A stretch of DNA of 9,824 nucleotides from an uncultured Oscillospiraceae bacterium (GTDB lineage Bacteria; Bacillota; Clostridia; Oscillospirales; Oscillospiraceae), in NCBI GenBank assembly GCA_900769995.1, contig CAAGIT010000159.1, positions 1-9,824 of the forward strand. The letters are read 5' to 3'. The position numbers and the translations under genes are program-made. Positions 1 to 6,776 of the stretch are shown one piece after another (the stretch's first letter is position 1; every line of letters starts with the position of its first letter). The notes under the pieces are model-generated. The model was not told where the DNA came from. It made no database searches and saw only the letters and a program-made list of their open reading frames with translations.

Positions 1-44
1 ATTGTAAAGGATTTTACCTCTATGCTCAACTTATAAATATAGCT

Positions 45-74
45 TTGGGGCCAGGCTCAATCACCTGACCCCAA
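45..74. repeat. Inverted repeat (hairpin) of unknown origin
   Basis: Arms TTGGGG (45-50) and CCCCAA (69-74) are followed inward by CAGG (52-55) and CCTG (64-67), around an 8-nt loop. Read as plus-strand RNA the stem has a C-A mismatch (51/68); read as minus-strand RNA this becomes a U-G wobble, giving 11 continuous pairs. The hairpin is therefore better formed in leftward transcripts. There is no T-run on either side, so it is not a normal intrinsic terminator. It could be part of a short palindromic repeat family, the leader of a leftward gene beyond the window edge, or a 3' structure of a rightward gene. The sequence alone does not decide. Confidence 0.4.
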
Positions 75-108
75 CATTTATTATAGAACCATAACCGAAA
101 ATGCAAGT

Positions 109-147
109 CGTCCACCCCGAAAAAATGCGGGGTGGACGTTTTCTTTT
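109..147 (+). terminator. Rho-independent terminator, plus strand
   Basis: A perfect 10-bp stem, CGTCCACCCC (109-118) with GGGGTGGACG (129-138), can be extended by one G-C pair and encloses an A-rich loop. It is followed by TTTTCTTTT (139-147). On the minus strand the stem is followed by ACTTGCA, without an immediate U tract, so the main direction is rightward. The gene it serves lies mostly or wholly to the left of the window. One plus-strand frame is open from base 1 to a TAA at 34-36 and could be the last 11 codons of that gene, but this is too short to judge. Confidence 0.75.
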
Positions 148-361
148 AGTTTACCATAACAATAATTTTTCCCGAAATCAGCAAAAGTTATAAACATCTT
201 GCACAGGTTTTTGCACAGGGATTTCCCCTTTTGCTATGGACTTCGACTGCTTTCAACACATTTTTCAGAAGCTGATTCAGAGCCTGTATGGTACCATCCC
301 CGTTTGTACTAGGTTTACATAACGCATTTTCTCCGTCAGAATCACAACGACATTTTTCGCA
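148..361. other. AT-rich intergenic region between convergent terminators
   Basis: This stretch separates the plus-strand terminator at 109-147 from the tsaD terminator at 362-395. It is clearly more AT-rich than the flanking genes. I see no convincing gene, RNA or promoter. It holds a 9-bp direct repeat, TTGCACAGG, at 199-207 and 211-219. The minus strand carries a 66-codon cysteine-rich open frame ending at 188, but that frame begins with GTG inside the tsaD terminator stem and has no ribosome site, so it is not called as a gene. Confidence 0.5.
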
Positions 362-395
362 CAAAAAATGCAGGATGCGACACCGCACCCTGCAT
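362..395 (-). terminator. Rho-independent terminator after tsaD
   Basis: On the minus strand, starting a few bases after the tsaD stop, the arms ATGCAGGGTGCG and CGCATCCTGCAT form a 12-bp stem (368-395) with one G-U wobble and a GTGT loop. A run of six T follows (363-368, the first of them within the stem). This is a standard intrinsic terminator and marks the end of the cysE-cysS-polA-rimI-tsaD transcript. Confidence 0.87.
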
Positions 396-399
396 TATT

Positions 400-1416
400 T
401 TATAGCGTCTCGCCCTCCATGGATTTGGTGGCGTAGGCGTTGAGGGTCTGGTCGGCAAAATTGCCTGCCAGTGCCTCATAATAGCCCTGTGCGCCGATCA
501 TAGCGGCGTTATCTCCGCAAAGGCTCAGCGGCGGCATACACAGGCGTACCCCGCGCTGCTCGCACAGCTTCGTCAGCTCTCTGCGAATGCGGCTGTTCGC
601 CGCAACACCGCCGGCCACCGCCAAGGTCGTTCGGCCGGTCTGTTCCAGCGCCAGCGCCACACGCGGCAGCAGCATATTGCAAACCGCCGCCGAAAAGCTC
701 GCACACAGATCGTTCGCAGCGATTTCCCCGCCCTTTTGACGGGTGTTGTGGATGAGGTTGACGGCTGCCGTTTTCAGCCCCGAGAACGACAGGTCCAACG
801 GATTGCCCGAAAGCTTCGGATTCGGCATGGGATAGCGGGTTTCATCGCCGCTCTGCGCCGCTTTATCCAGCGCCGCACCGCCCGGATAGGGCATATCCAG
901 CATTCTGGCGACCTTATCAAAGCATTCACCGGCGGCATCATCGCGCGTTCCGCCCAAAATTTCCATGTCCGTATAGTCACGGACATCCACAAACATCGTG
1001 TGTCCGCCCGATACCACAAGGCACAAAAACGGCGGCTTCAGGTCGGGATAGGCGATATAATTCGCCGCGATATGACCGCGAATATGATGCACCGGGATCA
1101 GCGGCACACCGAGTGACAATGCAGCCGCCTTGGCAAAATTCACACCCACCAACAGCGCTCCGATCAGCCCGGGCGCATAGGTCACGGCAACGGCATCAAT
1201 GTCCTTTCGCGTCACACCGGCCGTCTGCAACGCCTGATCCGCCAAGCCGTAAATCGCCTCAATATGCTTACGGGAGGCGATCTCCGGCACAACGCCGCCA
1301 TAGATGCGGTGCAGCGCGACCTGAGAGGCGATGCAGTCGGTCAAGACCTCGCGGCCGTCACGCACCAGAGCCACTGCCGTTTCATCGCAGGACGATTCAA
1401 TCGCTAAAATCAACAT
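400..1416 (-). CDS. tsaD: tRNA threonylcarbamoyltransferase TsaD (t6A synthesis)
   Basis: TsaD transfers the threonylcarbamoyl group from threonylcarbamoyl-AMP to A37 of ANN-decoding tRNAs, giving t6A. It acts in the cytoplasm and in bacteria normally needs TsaB and TsaE. The 338-residue product is of full family length and shows the Kae1/TsaD/Qri7 signatures: the N-terminal AIESSCDETA (5-14), the metal-binding HIRGH with H111 and H115, SGGHT (136-140), FSGLKTA (211-217), GGVAANS (269-275) and GDNAAMIG, with D302 as the third metal ligand. The start ATG at 1416 has AAAGGAGG about 10 nt upstream, inside the end of rimI, and overlaps the rimI stop by 7 nt. It is the last gene of its operon and is followed by a terminator. 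Neither tsaB nor tsaE is next to it here. Confidence 0.97.
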   Translation of the reverse strand: MLILAIESSCDETAVALVRDGREVLTDCIASQVALHRIYGGVVPEIASRKHIEAIYGLADQALQTAGVTRKDIDAVAVTYAPGLIGALLVGVNFAKAAALSLGVPLIPVHHIRGHIAANYIAYPDLKPPFLCLVVSGGHTMFVDVRDYTDMEILGGTRDDAAGECFDKVARMLDMPYPGGAALDKAAQSGDETRYPMPNPKLSGNPLDLSFSGLKTAAVNLIHNTRQKGGEIAANDLCASFSAAVCNMLLPRVALALEQTGRTTLAVAGGVAANSRIRRELTKLCEQRGVRLCMPPLSLCGDNAAMIGAQGYYEALAGNFADQTLNAYATKSMEGETL

Positions 1417-1853
1417 GAGGCAGTTACCTCCTTTCGGAGAATGAGCGCATCCTCCATCGGGTTTACATAATATTTTTTGCGCCGTCCGACCTCGACAAAT
1501 CCGAGGGCGGCATAGAGGGTCTGCGCGGGCAGATTCGACTCGCGCACCTCCAAAAACAGAGCTTCAATGCCCTGTGCAGAAAGGTCGCGGAGCAAAGTCT
1601 GCATCAGCTCGCGTCCAAGTCCCTTTCGGCGTGCCATGGGAACGACCGCCAAATTCATCACATCCGCCTCGGGCGGCACAAGCTGCGACCCGACATAGCC
1701 CAGCACCGCACCGTTTTCCTCCGCCACCAGCCAATGGCTGATGGGGTTCGTCAGCTCGTAGGCGATGGAATCCGCGTTCCACGGATCGGAAAAGCACTGC
1801 TGCTCGATGGCGGCGATTTGCGGCACATCTGCCGCTGTCATAGCTCGTATCAT
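1410..1853 (-). CDS. rimI: GNAT N-acetyltransferase, RimI type
   Basis: RimI acetylates the N-terminal alanine of ribosomal protein S18 using acetyl-CoA; in some bacteria it also acts on other proteins. The 147-residue product is of family length and is a single GNAT domain. The acetyl-CoA pyrophosphate loop is RRKGLG (75-80), preceded by the strand VMNLAVVP. The likely catalytic pair is E102 (LEVRESN) and Y114 (QTLYAALGF), matching the E103/Y115 arrangement known for RimI. The start ATG at 1853 overlaps the polA stop as ATGA and has no clear Shine-Dalgarno sequence in front, so translation probably depends on ribosomes finishing polA. It sits next to tsaD, as in many bacteria where rimI and t6A genes are linked. 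The family is certain; the exact substrate is inferred from this context. Confidence 0.92.
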   Translation of the reverse strand: MIRAMTAADVPQIAAIEQQCFSDPWNADSIAYELTNPISHWLVAEENGAVLGYVGSQLVPPEADVMNLAVVPMARRKGLGRELMQTLLRDLSAQGIEALFLEVRESNLPAQTLYAALGFVEVGRRKKYYVNPMEDALILRKEVTASC

Positions 1854-4450
1854 TTCGCCGCGTACCAGCTTTCTCCCGATTTTGCCTCAGCGATCAGCGG
1901 CACGGTGAGGGCGACCGCCTGCTCCATCTCGCGGGTAACGATCTCCTCCACGCGCAGCACCTCCCACGACGGACATTCGACGATCAGCTCGTCATGCACC
2001 TGCAAAATCAGCCGTGCCTGCAAGCCCTCCTCCGCCAGTGCACCTGCCACACGCACCATGGCAAGCTTAATAATATCCGCCGCCGTGCCCTGAATGGGCG
2101 TGTTGAGCGCGATGCGTTCCGCACCCGAACGGACGTTGAAATTGCTGCTGTGGATCTCGGGGATATTACGGCGGCGGCGGAACATCGTCTCCACATAGCC
2201 CTGTGTGCGGGCGGTTTCGACGATATTTTTCATATATTCTCGGACACCGCTGTATTTGCTCAAATAGCTTTGGATATATTCCTTTGCCTCGTAGCGTGAT
2301 ACGCCGATGTCCTGCGCCAGCGAGAATTCGGAAATGCCGTAAACGATGCCGAAATTGACCGCCTTGGCATTGCGGCGCATGAGCGGCGTAACCTCGGCAA
2401 GCGGTACATTGAACACCTGCGAGGCGGTGACGCTGTGGAAATCCTCGCCCGAAAGGAAGGCATCTCTCATGCGGCTGTCGTCCGCGATGTGCGCCAAAAC
2501 GCGCAGCTCGATCTGACTGTAGTCCGCATCGACAAACACCCAGCCCTCGCGGGGCACAAACATTTTGCGAATTTCGCTGCCCAGCTCCGTTCGCACCGGA
2601 ATGTTTTGCAGATTCGGCTCGGTCGAGGACAGTCGGCCTGTCGCGGTAACGGTATTTTGGAAGGTGGTATGAATCCGTCCGTCAGCGGCGATCTCCTTTT
2701 GCAGCCCATCGGCATAGGTGGATTTCAGCTTGGTCAGCATACGGTAGTCCATGACCGCCTGCACGACAGGATGGCGGTCCTTCAGTGCCTCGAGCACCTC
2801 GGCATTGGTCGAATAGCCGCTTTTGGTCTTTTTGACAGGCGGCAGCCCCAGCGTTTCAAAGAGCAGCTCACCGAGCTGTTTGGTCGAATTGATGTTGAAC
2901 TCCTTGCCGGCAGCTCCATAAATCAGGCGTTCGCAGTCGGCAATGCGCGTGCCCAGCATCTCACCGAAGCTATGCAGCGCCTCTCGATCGACCAAAATGC
3001 CCTCGGTTTCCATCGCCGCCAGCACACGGCACAGCGGAAATTCCACCTCAAAATAGAGCTTGTCCGTCTCCTGCTCGCGGAGCTTCTGCAAAAGCACCCC
3101 GGAAAGCGCCGTCACGGAGGCGGCAGCACCGGCCAAAGCTCCTGCTGCTTCCGGTGCAGCCGGCGGCGTAAAATGCAGATAAGCGCTGCATACGGTCGCC
3201 AGCGAATAGTCATTGCGGGTCGCGTCCAGCAGATATGCCGCCACCGCAGTATCGAAAACAAAGCCCTCGGCGGGCAGTCCGCGCTCGAGCAGCTTTCGCA
3301 TCAGCGGCTTGCAATTATGGGCGCGTTTTTTGATTTTTTCGGAGAACAGCATCTCCAAAACGCGGTCAAACTCCTCCAACTGTGCCGTTTCGAAGAACGT
3401 CACCTGACCGCAGCCGTCCACGGCGACGGTACTGAGGTCATCGGAAACCGCAACGCTGACCGCCTCCTCGCGGGAGAACTTCTCCAGCCAGAGATTTGCC
3501 GATGCCCGGGTGCGCACGACCTCGGAGCAGCACTCGCCGTCAAACAGCGGCACACGTTCTTCCTCCTCAAACGCCGCACCGCGCAGACCGAAGCGATCGA
3601 TCAGCTTTTGGAACTCCAGCCGCACAAACAGGTCATACAGCTCGCGGCGATGCGGCGGCTGCACCAGATTGTCCCCGGGAGCGAAGTCGATCGGGGCATT
3701 TTTGCGGATCGTCGCCAAATCATAGGACAGGTAGGCGCTCTCCTTACCGGTTTCCAGCTTTTCAAACAGCTTGCCCTTCATATTCTGCGGCGTCAGATTT
3801 TCATACACGCCATCCAACGTGCCGAATTTTTTCAGCAGGTCGGTCGCGGTTTTCGGGCCGACACCTGCAACGCCCGGGATATTGTCCGAGCTGTCGCCCA
3901 TCAGCGCCTTGAGGTCGATGAGCCGCAGCGGTTCAATGCCGTATTCCTCAAAAAATGCGGCGGGTGTGTATTTGGTCGCCTTGGTCTGACCTGCCTTGGT
4001 GCAGACCAGCTTGACCGTCACGCGGCCATCCACCAACTGCAGGCTGTCGCGGTCACCGGTCAGGATCACGCAATCCCACGCCGATTCGCCGCAAATGCGC
4101 GCGACCGTGCCGATCACGTCATCCGCCTCCCAGCCCTGACATTCATAGATGGGAATGTTCATCGCGCCGAGCACCTGCTTCATCACCGGCATCTGCTGTG
4201 CCAGCTCCTCGGGCATTCCATGACGTGTCGCCTTATAGCCCTCGTACTGCAAATGGCGGAAGGTCGGCCCGTGCATATCAAAGGCAACGCATACCGCATC
4301 GGGTGCTTCCTCCTTCATCTCGCGCTGTAAAATATTCAAGAAGCCGAAGATCGCATTCGTCGGAAAGCCCTCACGGGTCGTCAGCGAGCTGTGCACGCCG
4401 TAAAAGGCACGATTGATCACGCTGTTGCCGTCCAGGATCATCAGTTTCAT
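1850..4450 (-). CDS. polA: DNA polymerase I with degenerate 3'-5' exonuclease domain
   Basis: DNA polymerase I removes RNA primers and fills repair and Okazaki gaps. The 866-residue product has the full three-part layout. The 5' nuclease (about 1-290) shows D7, EADD (108-111), TGDRD (131-135), GDSSDNIPG (185-193) and the helix-hairpin-helix GVGPKTA (197-203). A central domain (about 310-450) has the proofreading fold but lacks the DxE metal site expected near VSVAVSDDLS (331-340), although a later aspartate (D400, VFDTAVAAYLL) remains; it is probably without 3'-5' activity, as in Bacillus and Thermus enzymes. The polymerase domain has motif A DYSQIELR (643-650), motif B RRNAKAVNFGIVYG (692-705) and motif C QVHDELIVE (817-825). 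An 11-codon upstream extension (to 4483) lies within cysS and is rejected because GAGGAGG stands 5 nt before the ATG at 4450. Confidence 0.97.
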   Translation of the reverse strand: MKLMILDGNSVINRAFYGVHSSLTTREGFPTNAIFGFLNILQREMKEEAPDAVCVAFDMHGPTFRHLQYEGYKATRHGMPEELAQQMPVMKQVLGAMNIPIYECQGWEADDVIGTVARICGESAWDCVILTGDRDSLQLVDGRVTVKLVCTKAGQTKATKYTPAAFFEEYGIEPLRLIDLKALMGDSSDNIPGVAGVGPKTATDLLKKFGTLDGVYENLTPQNMKGKLFEKLETGKESAYLSYDLATIRKNAPIDFAPGDNLVQPPHRRELYDLFVRLEFQKLIDRFGLRGAAFEEEERVPLFDGECCSEVVRTRASANLWLEKFSREEAVSVAVSDDLSTVAVDGCGQVTFFETAQLEEFDRVLEMLFSEKIKKRAHNCKPLMRKLLERGLPAEGFVFDTAVAAYLLDATRNDYSLATVCSAYLHFTPPAAPEAAGALAGAAASVTALSGVLLQKLREQETDKLYFEVEFPLCRVLAAMETEGILVDREALHSFGEMLGTRIADCERLIYGAAGKEFNINSTKQLGELLFETLGLPPVKKTKSGYSTNAEVLEALKDRHPVVQAVMDYRMLTKLKSTYADGLQKEIAADGRIHTTFQNTVTATGRLSSTEPNLQNIPVRTELGSEIRKMFVPREGWVFVDADYSQIELRVLAHIADDSRMRDAFLSGEDFHSVTASQVFNVPLAEVTPLMRRNAKAVNFGIVYGISEFSLAQDIGVSRYEAKEYIQSYLSKYSGVREYMKNIVETARTQGYVETMFRRRRNIPEIHSSNFNVRSGAERIALNTPIQGTAADIIKLAMVRVAGALAEEGLQARLILQVHDELIVECPSWEVLRVEEIVTREMEQAVALTVPLIAEAKSGESWYAAK

Positions 4451-4455
4451 GGGAA

Positions 4456-4462
4456 CCTCCTC
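4456..4462 (-). promoter_or_regulatory. Ribosome binding site deciding the polA start
   Basis: GAGGAGG on the minus strand ends 5 nt before the ATG at 4450-4448 and overlaps the TGA stop of cysS (4463-4461). This fixes the PolA N-terminus as MKLMILDGN, which matches the family, rather than a longer reading that begins inside cysS. The overlap also couples polA translation to the end of cysS. Confidence 0.85.
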
Positions 4463-5870
4463 AAATTCGCTTCCACTTTGCACCCTGCGGCGTGTCGATA
4501 ATCTCGATGCCGCGTGTTTTCAGTTCCTCGCGGATGCGGTCAGCCTCCGCCCAGTTCTTCGCCTTTTTCGCCTCGGTACGAGCGGCAACCAGTGCATCAA
4601 TTTCGGGATCGCGCTCTTCCTCGGGCTGTGCGTCACGGACTTTTTGCGCCGCTTCGAGCAGATCCAGACCCAAAACCGTATCAAAACGGGCAAATGCCGC
4701 CAGCTTTGTGCCGTCGTTGGTCTTTTTCTTCAGCACATCATACAGCGCCGTAATTGCAAGAGAGGTGTTCAAATCTCCGTTCAGCGCGCCCTTGAAACGG
4801 TCATCCAGCTCTTGCAGAGCAGCTTCGTCGATGGCGGTGTCGTTGGGGTCGAGCGCGGCGATTTTGGCAACGAGCTTTTCATAGGTCTGTGCCGCATTGT
4901 CGAGGTTCTCCCAAGAGAACACAAGGTTGCGGCGATAATGGCTTTGCAGGCAGAACAGACGGTATGCCAGCGGGTCATAGCCCTTTTCTTCGAGCAGGGA
5001 TACGGTCAAAAATTCGCCCTTGGACTTGGACATCTTCCCGCCCTCGGTGTTCAGGTGGTGGACATGGAACCAGTAGTTGCACCATTTGTGACCCAAATAT
5101 GCCTCGGACTGTGCAATCTCATTCGTATGATGTGGGAAGGCGTTGTCGATGCCGCCGCAGTGGATGTCCATGTCCTCGCCCAGATGCTTCATGGAAATGC
5201 AGGAGCACTCAATGTGCCAGCCGGGATAGCCCACGCCCCACGGGGAGTCCCACTTGAGCGCCTGATCTTCAAACTTCGACTTTGTGAACCAGAGGACAAA
5301 GTCGTTTTGATTGCGCTTGTTGCCGTCCTCCTCGACGCCCTCGCGGACACCGACGGCAAGGTCTTCCTCCTTGTGATCGAAGAACACGTTGTACTTTTCC
5401 AGCTTTGAGGTGTCAAAATAGACGTTGCCGCCTGCAAGGTAGGCATAGCCCTTTTCGAGCAGGGCTTTGACCATGTGGATATACTCGTCAATGCAGTTGG
5501 TTGCCGGCTCGACCACATCGGGGATCTTGATATTCAGCTTGGCGCAGTCGGCAAAGAACGCATCGGTATAGAATTTCGCAATATCCATGACGCTCTTGTT
5601 CTCGCGCTTGGCGCCCTTGAGCATCTTATCCTCACCCGTGTCGGCATCCGAGGCAAGATGACCCACGTCGGTAATATTCATCACGCGCTTGACATTGTAG
5701 CCCAGATAGCGCAATGCCTTTTCAAGCACATCCTCCATGATATAGCTGCGCAGATTGCCGATGTGCGCATAGTGATAGACCGTCGGGCCGCAGGTGTACA
5801 TCTTGACGATGTCGGGATGGTTCGGGACAAACAGCTCTTTTTTGTGGCTCAGGGAATTGTATAAATACAT
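4461..5870 (-). CDS. cysS: Cysteinyl-tRNA synthetase
   Basis: CysS charges tRNA-Cys with cysteine; it is a cytoplasmic, zinc-dependent class I synthetase. Counting from the start chosen here (469 residues, normal length), the motifs are YTCGPTVY with zinc ligand C27, the HIGH-type motif HIGN (36-39), the second zinc ligand C222 (WHIECS), H247 and E251 (FPHHTNE), and KMSKS (279-283). The C-terminal part carries the helical anticodon-binding region, ending in GAKWKRI. Two starts are possible, ATG at 5876 and ATG at 5870. The ribosome site GGAGGAG (5878-5884) is only 1-3 nt from the first but 7-9 nt from the second, so the second is preferred. The first would overlap the cysE stop as ATGA; the second leaves 2 nt. 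It follows cysE in a cysteine T-box operon, which agrees with its function. Confidence 0.97.
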   Translation of the reverse strand: MYLYNSLSHKKELFVPNHPDIVKMYTCGPTVYHYAHIGNLRSYIMEDVLEKALRYLGYNVKRVMNITDVGHLASDADTGEDKMLKGAKRENKSVMDIAKFYTDAFFADCAKLNIKIPDVVEPATNCIDEYIHMVKALLEKGYAYLAGGNVYFDTSKLEKYNVFFDHKEEDLAVGVREGVEEDGNKRNQNDFVLWFTKSKFEDQALKWDSPWGVGYPGWHIECSCISMKHLGEDMDIHCGGIDNAFPHHTNEIAQSEAYLGHKWCNYWFHVHHLNTEGGKMSKSKGEFLTVSLLEEKGYDPLAYRLFCLQSHYRRNLVFSWENLDNAAQTYEKLVAKIAALDPNDTAIDEAALQELDDRFKGALNGDLNTSLAITALYDVLKKKTNDGTKLAAFARFDTVLGLDLLEAAQKVRDAQPEEERDPEIDALVAARTEAKKAKNWAEADRIREELKTRGIEIIDTPQGAKWKRI

Positions 5871-5872
5871 GG

Positions 5873-6484
5873 TCATTTCTCCTCCAATAATTTTTCCAGT
5901 TTCGCAATACGTTCGGTCAAATAATCCAGCTCCGCGCGGACAGGGTCGGGGGTATGGATCTGGTCAAGCTTTTCGCCGTTCAGCCGCACCACACGGCCGG
6001 GGACACCAACGACGGTGGAATTCGGCGGAACCTCGCTCAAAACCACGGAATTTGCGGCAATACGGGCGTTATCTCCGACCTTGAACGGCCCCAAAACCTT
6101 TGCGCCGCAGCCCACCATGACATTATTGCCCAGCGTGGGATGGCGTTTTTCGCGCTGTGCACCGGTGCCGCCGAGGGTCACGCCCTGATAAAGCAGGCAG
6201 TCATCCCCGATCTCTGCCGTTGCGCCGATGACGATGCCGGTGCCGTGGTCGATCACCAGCCGCTTGCCGATCTTCGCCGCGGGGTGGATTTCCACGCCCG
6301 TTCTGCGCCTTGCGAATTTCGACACCCATCGCGCAAGAAAACGCATCTTATGATTGTATAGCCAATGGGACACGCGATAATACATCACCGCGTGCAGACC
6401 GTGGTAAAGAAAGAAAACCTCCAATTTACTGCGCGCAGCCGGGTCGTTGCGCTGATATGCTTCAATGGTATCTCTCAGGCTCAT
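5873..6484 (-). CDS. cysE: Serine O-acetyltransferase
   Basis: CysE makes O-acetylserine from serine and acetyl-CoA, the committed step of cysteine synthesis. The 203-residue product is short compared with the enterobacterial enzyme (about 270) because the N-terminal helical domain is reduced, which is common in Firmicutes. The left-handed beta-helix of hexapeptide repeats runs from about 63 to 165. Active-site landmarks are IDHGTG with D79 and H80, VTLGGTG (102-108) and RHPTLG with H115. The C-terminal tail (about 183-203) is rich in leucine and charged residues and may form a short coiled coil. The ATG at 6484 has GGAGGG 5 nt upstream (6490-6495). A longer open frame reaching 6577 runs through the T-box terminator and is not translated sequence. 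The gene heads its operon and is controlled by the T-box leader directly upstream. Confidence 0.95.
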   Translation of the reverse strand: MSLRDTIEAYQRNDPAARSKLEVFFLYHGLHAVMYYRVSHWLYNHKMRFLARWVSKFARRRTGVEIHPAAKIGKRLVIDHGTGIVIGATAEIGDDCLLYQGVTLGGTGAQREKRHPTLGNNVMVGCGAKVLGPFKVGDNARIAANSVVLSEVPPNSTVVGVPGRVVRLNGEKLDQIHTPDPVRAELDYLTERIAKLEKLLEEK

Positions 6485-6498
6485 AGGCTCCCTCCAAA

Positions 6499-6535
6499 AT
6501 AAAAAGCCCGCCTCCGGAAATGTCCAGAGGCGGGC
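6499..6535 (-). terminator. T-box terminator hairpin before cysE
   Basis: GCCCGCCTCTGGA (6535-6523) pairs with TCCGGAGGCGGGC (6518-6506), a 13-bp stem with one wobble and a CATT loop, followed by TTTTTATT. The 5' arm contains CGC and CTCT (6532-6526), the same bases needed as the 3' side of the antiterminator, so the two structures exclude each other. The hairpin ends 14 nt before the cysE ribosome site region ends, so termination stops the operon before any gene is reached. Confidence 0.93.
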
Positions 6536-6725
6536 TGAAAAACTCGCGGTTCCACTCTGATTTGTTTCTTTGGGCAAAGCTTGCCCGGCTTTTCGTCAGC
6601 CAACGGGGTCTCCCCGACACTCCCGAACGCACTTCGCGTGGCGCTCTGCCGCAACCGCTTTCAGCCGATGACGGTCGCTCTCTGCCGCAGTCTGCCACGG
6701 TACTCTTTTCGATCACCGTGTCTAT
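6499..6725 (-). promoter_or_regulatory. Cysteine-specific T-box riboswitch
   Basis: Uncharged tRNA-Cys binding should stabilise the antiterminator and switch on cysE and the genes after it. Stem I can be traced on the minus strand: base helix GACAC (6722-6718) with GTGTC (6620-6616), an asymmetric kink-turn-like loop, CGAA (6711-6708) with TTCG (6627-6624), then the specifier loop with AGTA (6704-6701) opposite GAA (6635-6633), and an upper helix CGTGGC (6699-6694) with GCCACG (6642-6637). The specifier codon is TGC (6631-6629), cysteine, followed by a purine. Small hairpins follow at 6604-6616 and 6572-6586 (stems II and III). The T-box sequence TGGAACCGCG is at 6554-6545; AGAG and GCG around it pair with CGC and CTCT at 6532-6526. 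The bulge UGGA complements a UCCA tRNA end, as expected for tRNA-Cys with U73. Confidence 0.96.
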
Positions 6726-6732
6726 TTGATTA

Positions 6733-6768
6733 CTTTATCATAGTACCATTTTGTGCAAATGGTGTCAA
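6733..6768 (-). promoter_or_regulatory. Sigma-A promoter of the cysE operon
   Basis: On the minus strand, TTGACA (6768-6763), a 17-bp spacer and TACTAT (6745-6740) form a near-consensus vegetative promoter. The predicted start is near 6733, just ahead of the T-box base helix at 6722, leaving a short 5' end. The -35 box begins 9 bp beyond the pgsA stop, so the promoter occupies the whole gap between the two operons. Confidence 0.9.
6745..6763. promoter_or_regulatory. Inverted repeat in the promoter spacer, possible operator
   Basis: ACCATTT (6745-6751) and AAATGGT (6757-6763) are perfect inverted repeats around 5 bp, filling exactly the spacer and touching both promoter boxes. A dimeric repressor bound here would block RNA polymerase. 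No T-run follows, so it is not a terminator for pgsA. I do not recognise it as the site of a known regulator, and chance cannot be excluded. Confidence 0.35.
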
Positions 6769-6776
6769 GAAATTTC

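Noticed and set aside
199..219. Two TTGCACAGG copies as a possible origin or binding-site array
   Set aside because: Two 9-bp copies are too few, they do not match the DnaA box, and nothing nearby supports replication or plasmid functions.
2435..4330. 631-codon open frame on the plus strand opposite polA
   Set aside because: It is antisense to a complete, motif-rich polA. Long open antisense frames are common in GC-rich genes; no recognisable domain or ribosome site was seen.
4413..5408. 331-codon open frame on the plus strand opposite cysS
   Set aside because: It overlaps cysS along its full length, shows no known motif, and is explained by codon bias of the real gene.
6485..6577. 31-codon N-terminal extension of CysE
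   Set aside because: It would be encoded by the T-box terminator and its T-run; the ribosome site at 6490-6495 fits the ATG at 6484, and the family starts there.
6462..6716. 84-codon minus-strand open frame across the leader of cysE
   Set aside because: The region is accounted for by the T-box stems, antiterminator and terminator. The frame runs through all of them and has no sign of translation.
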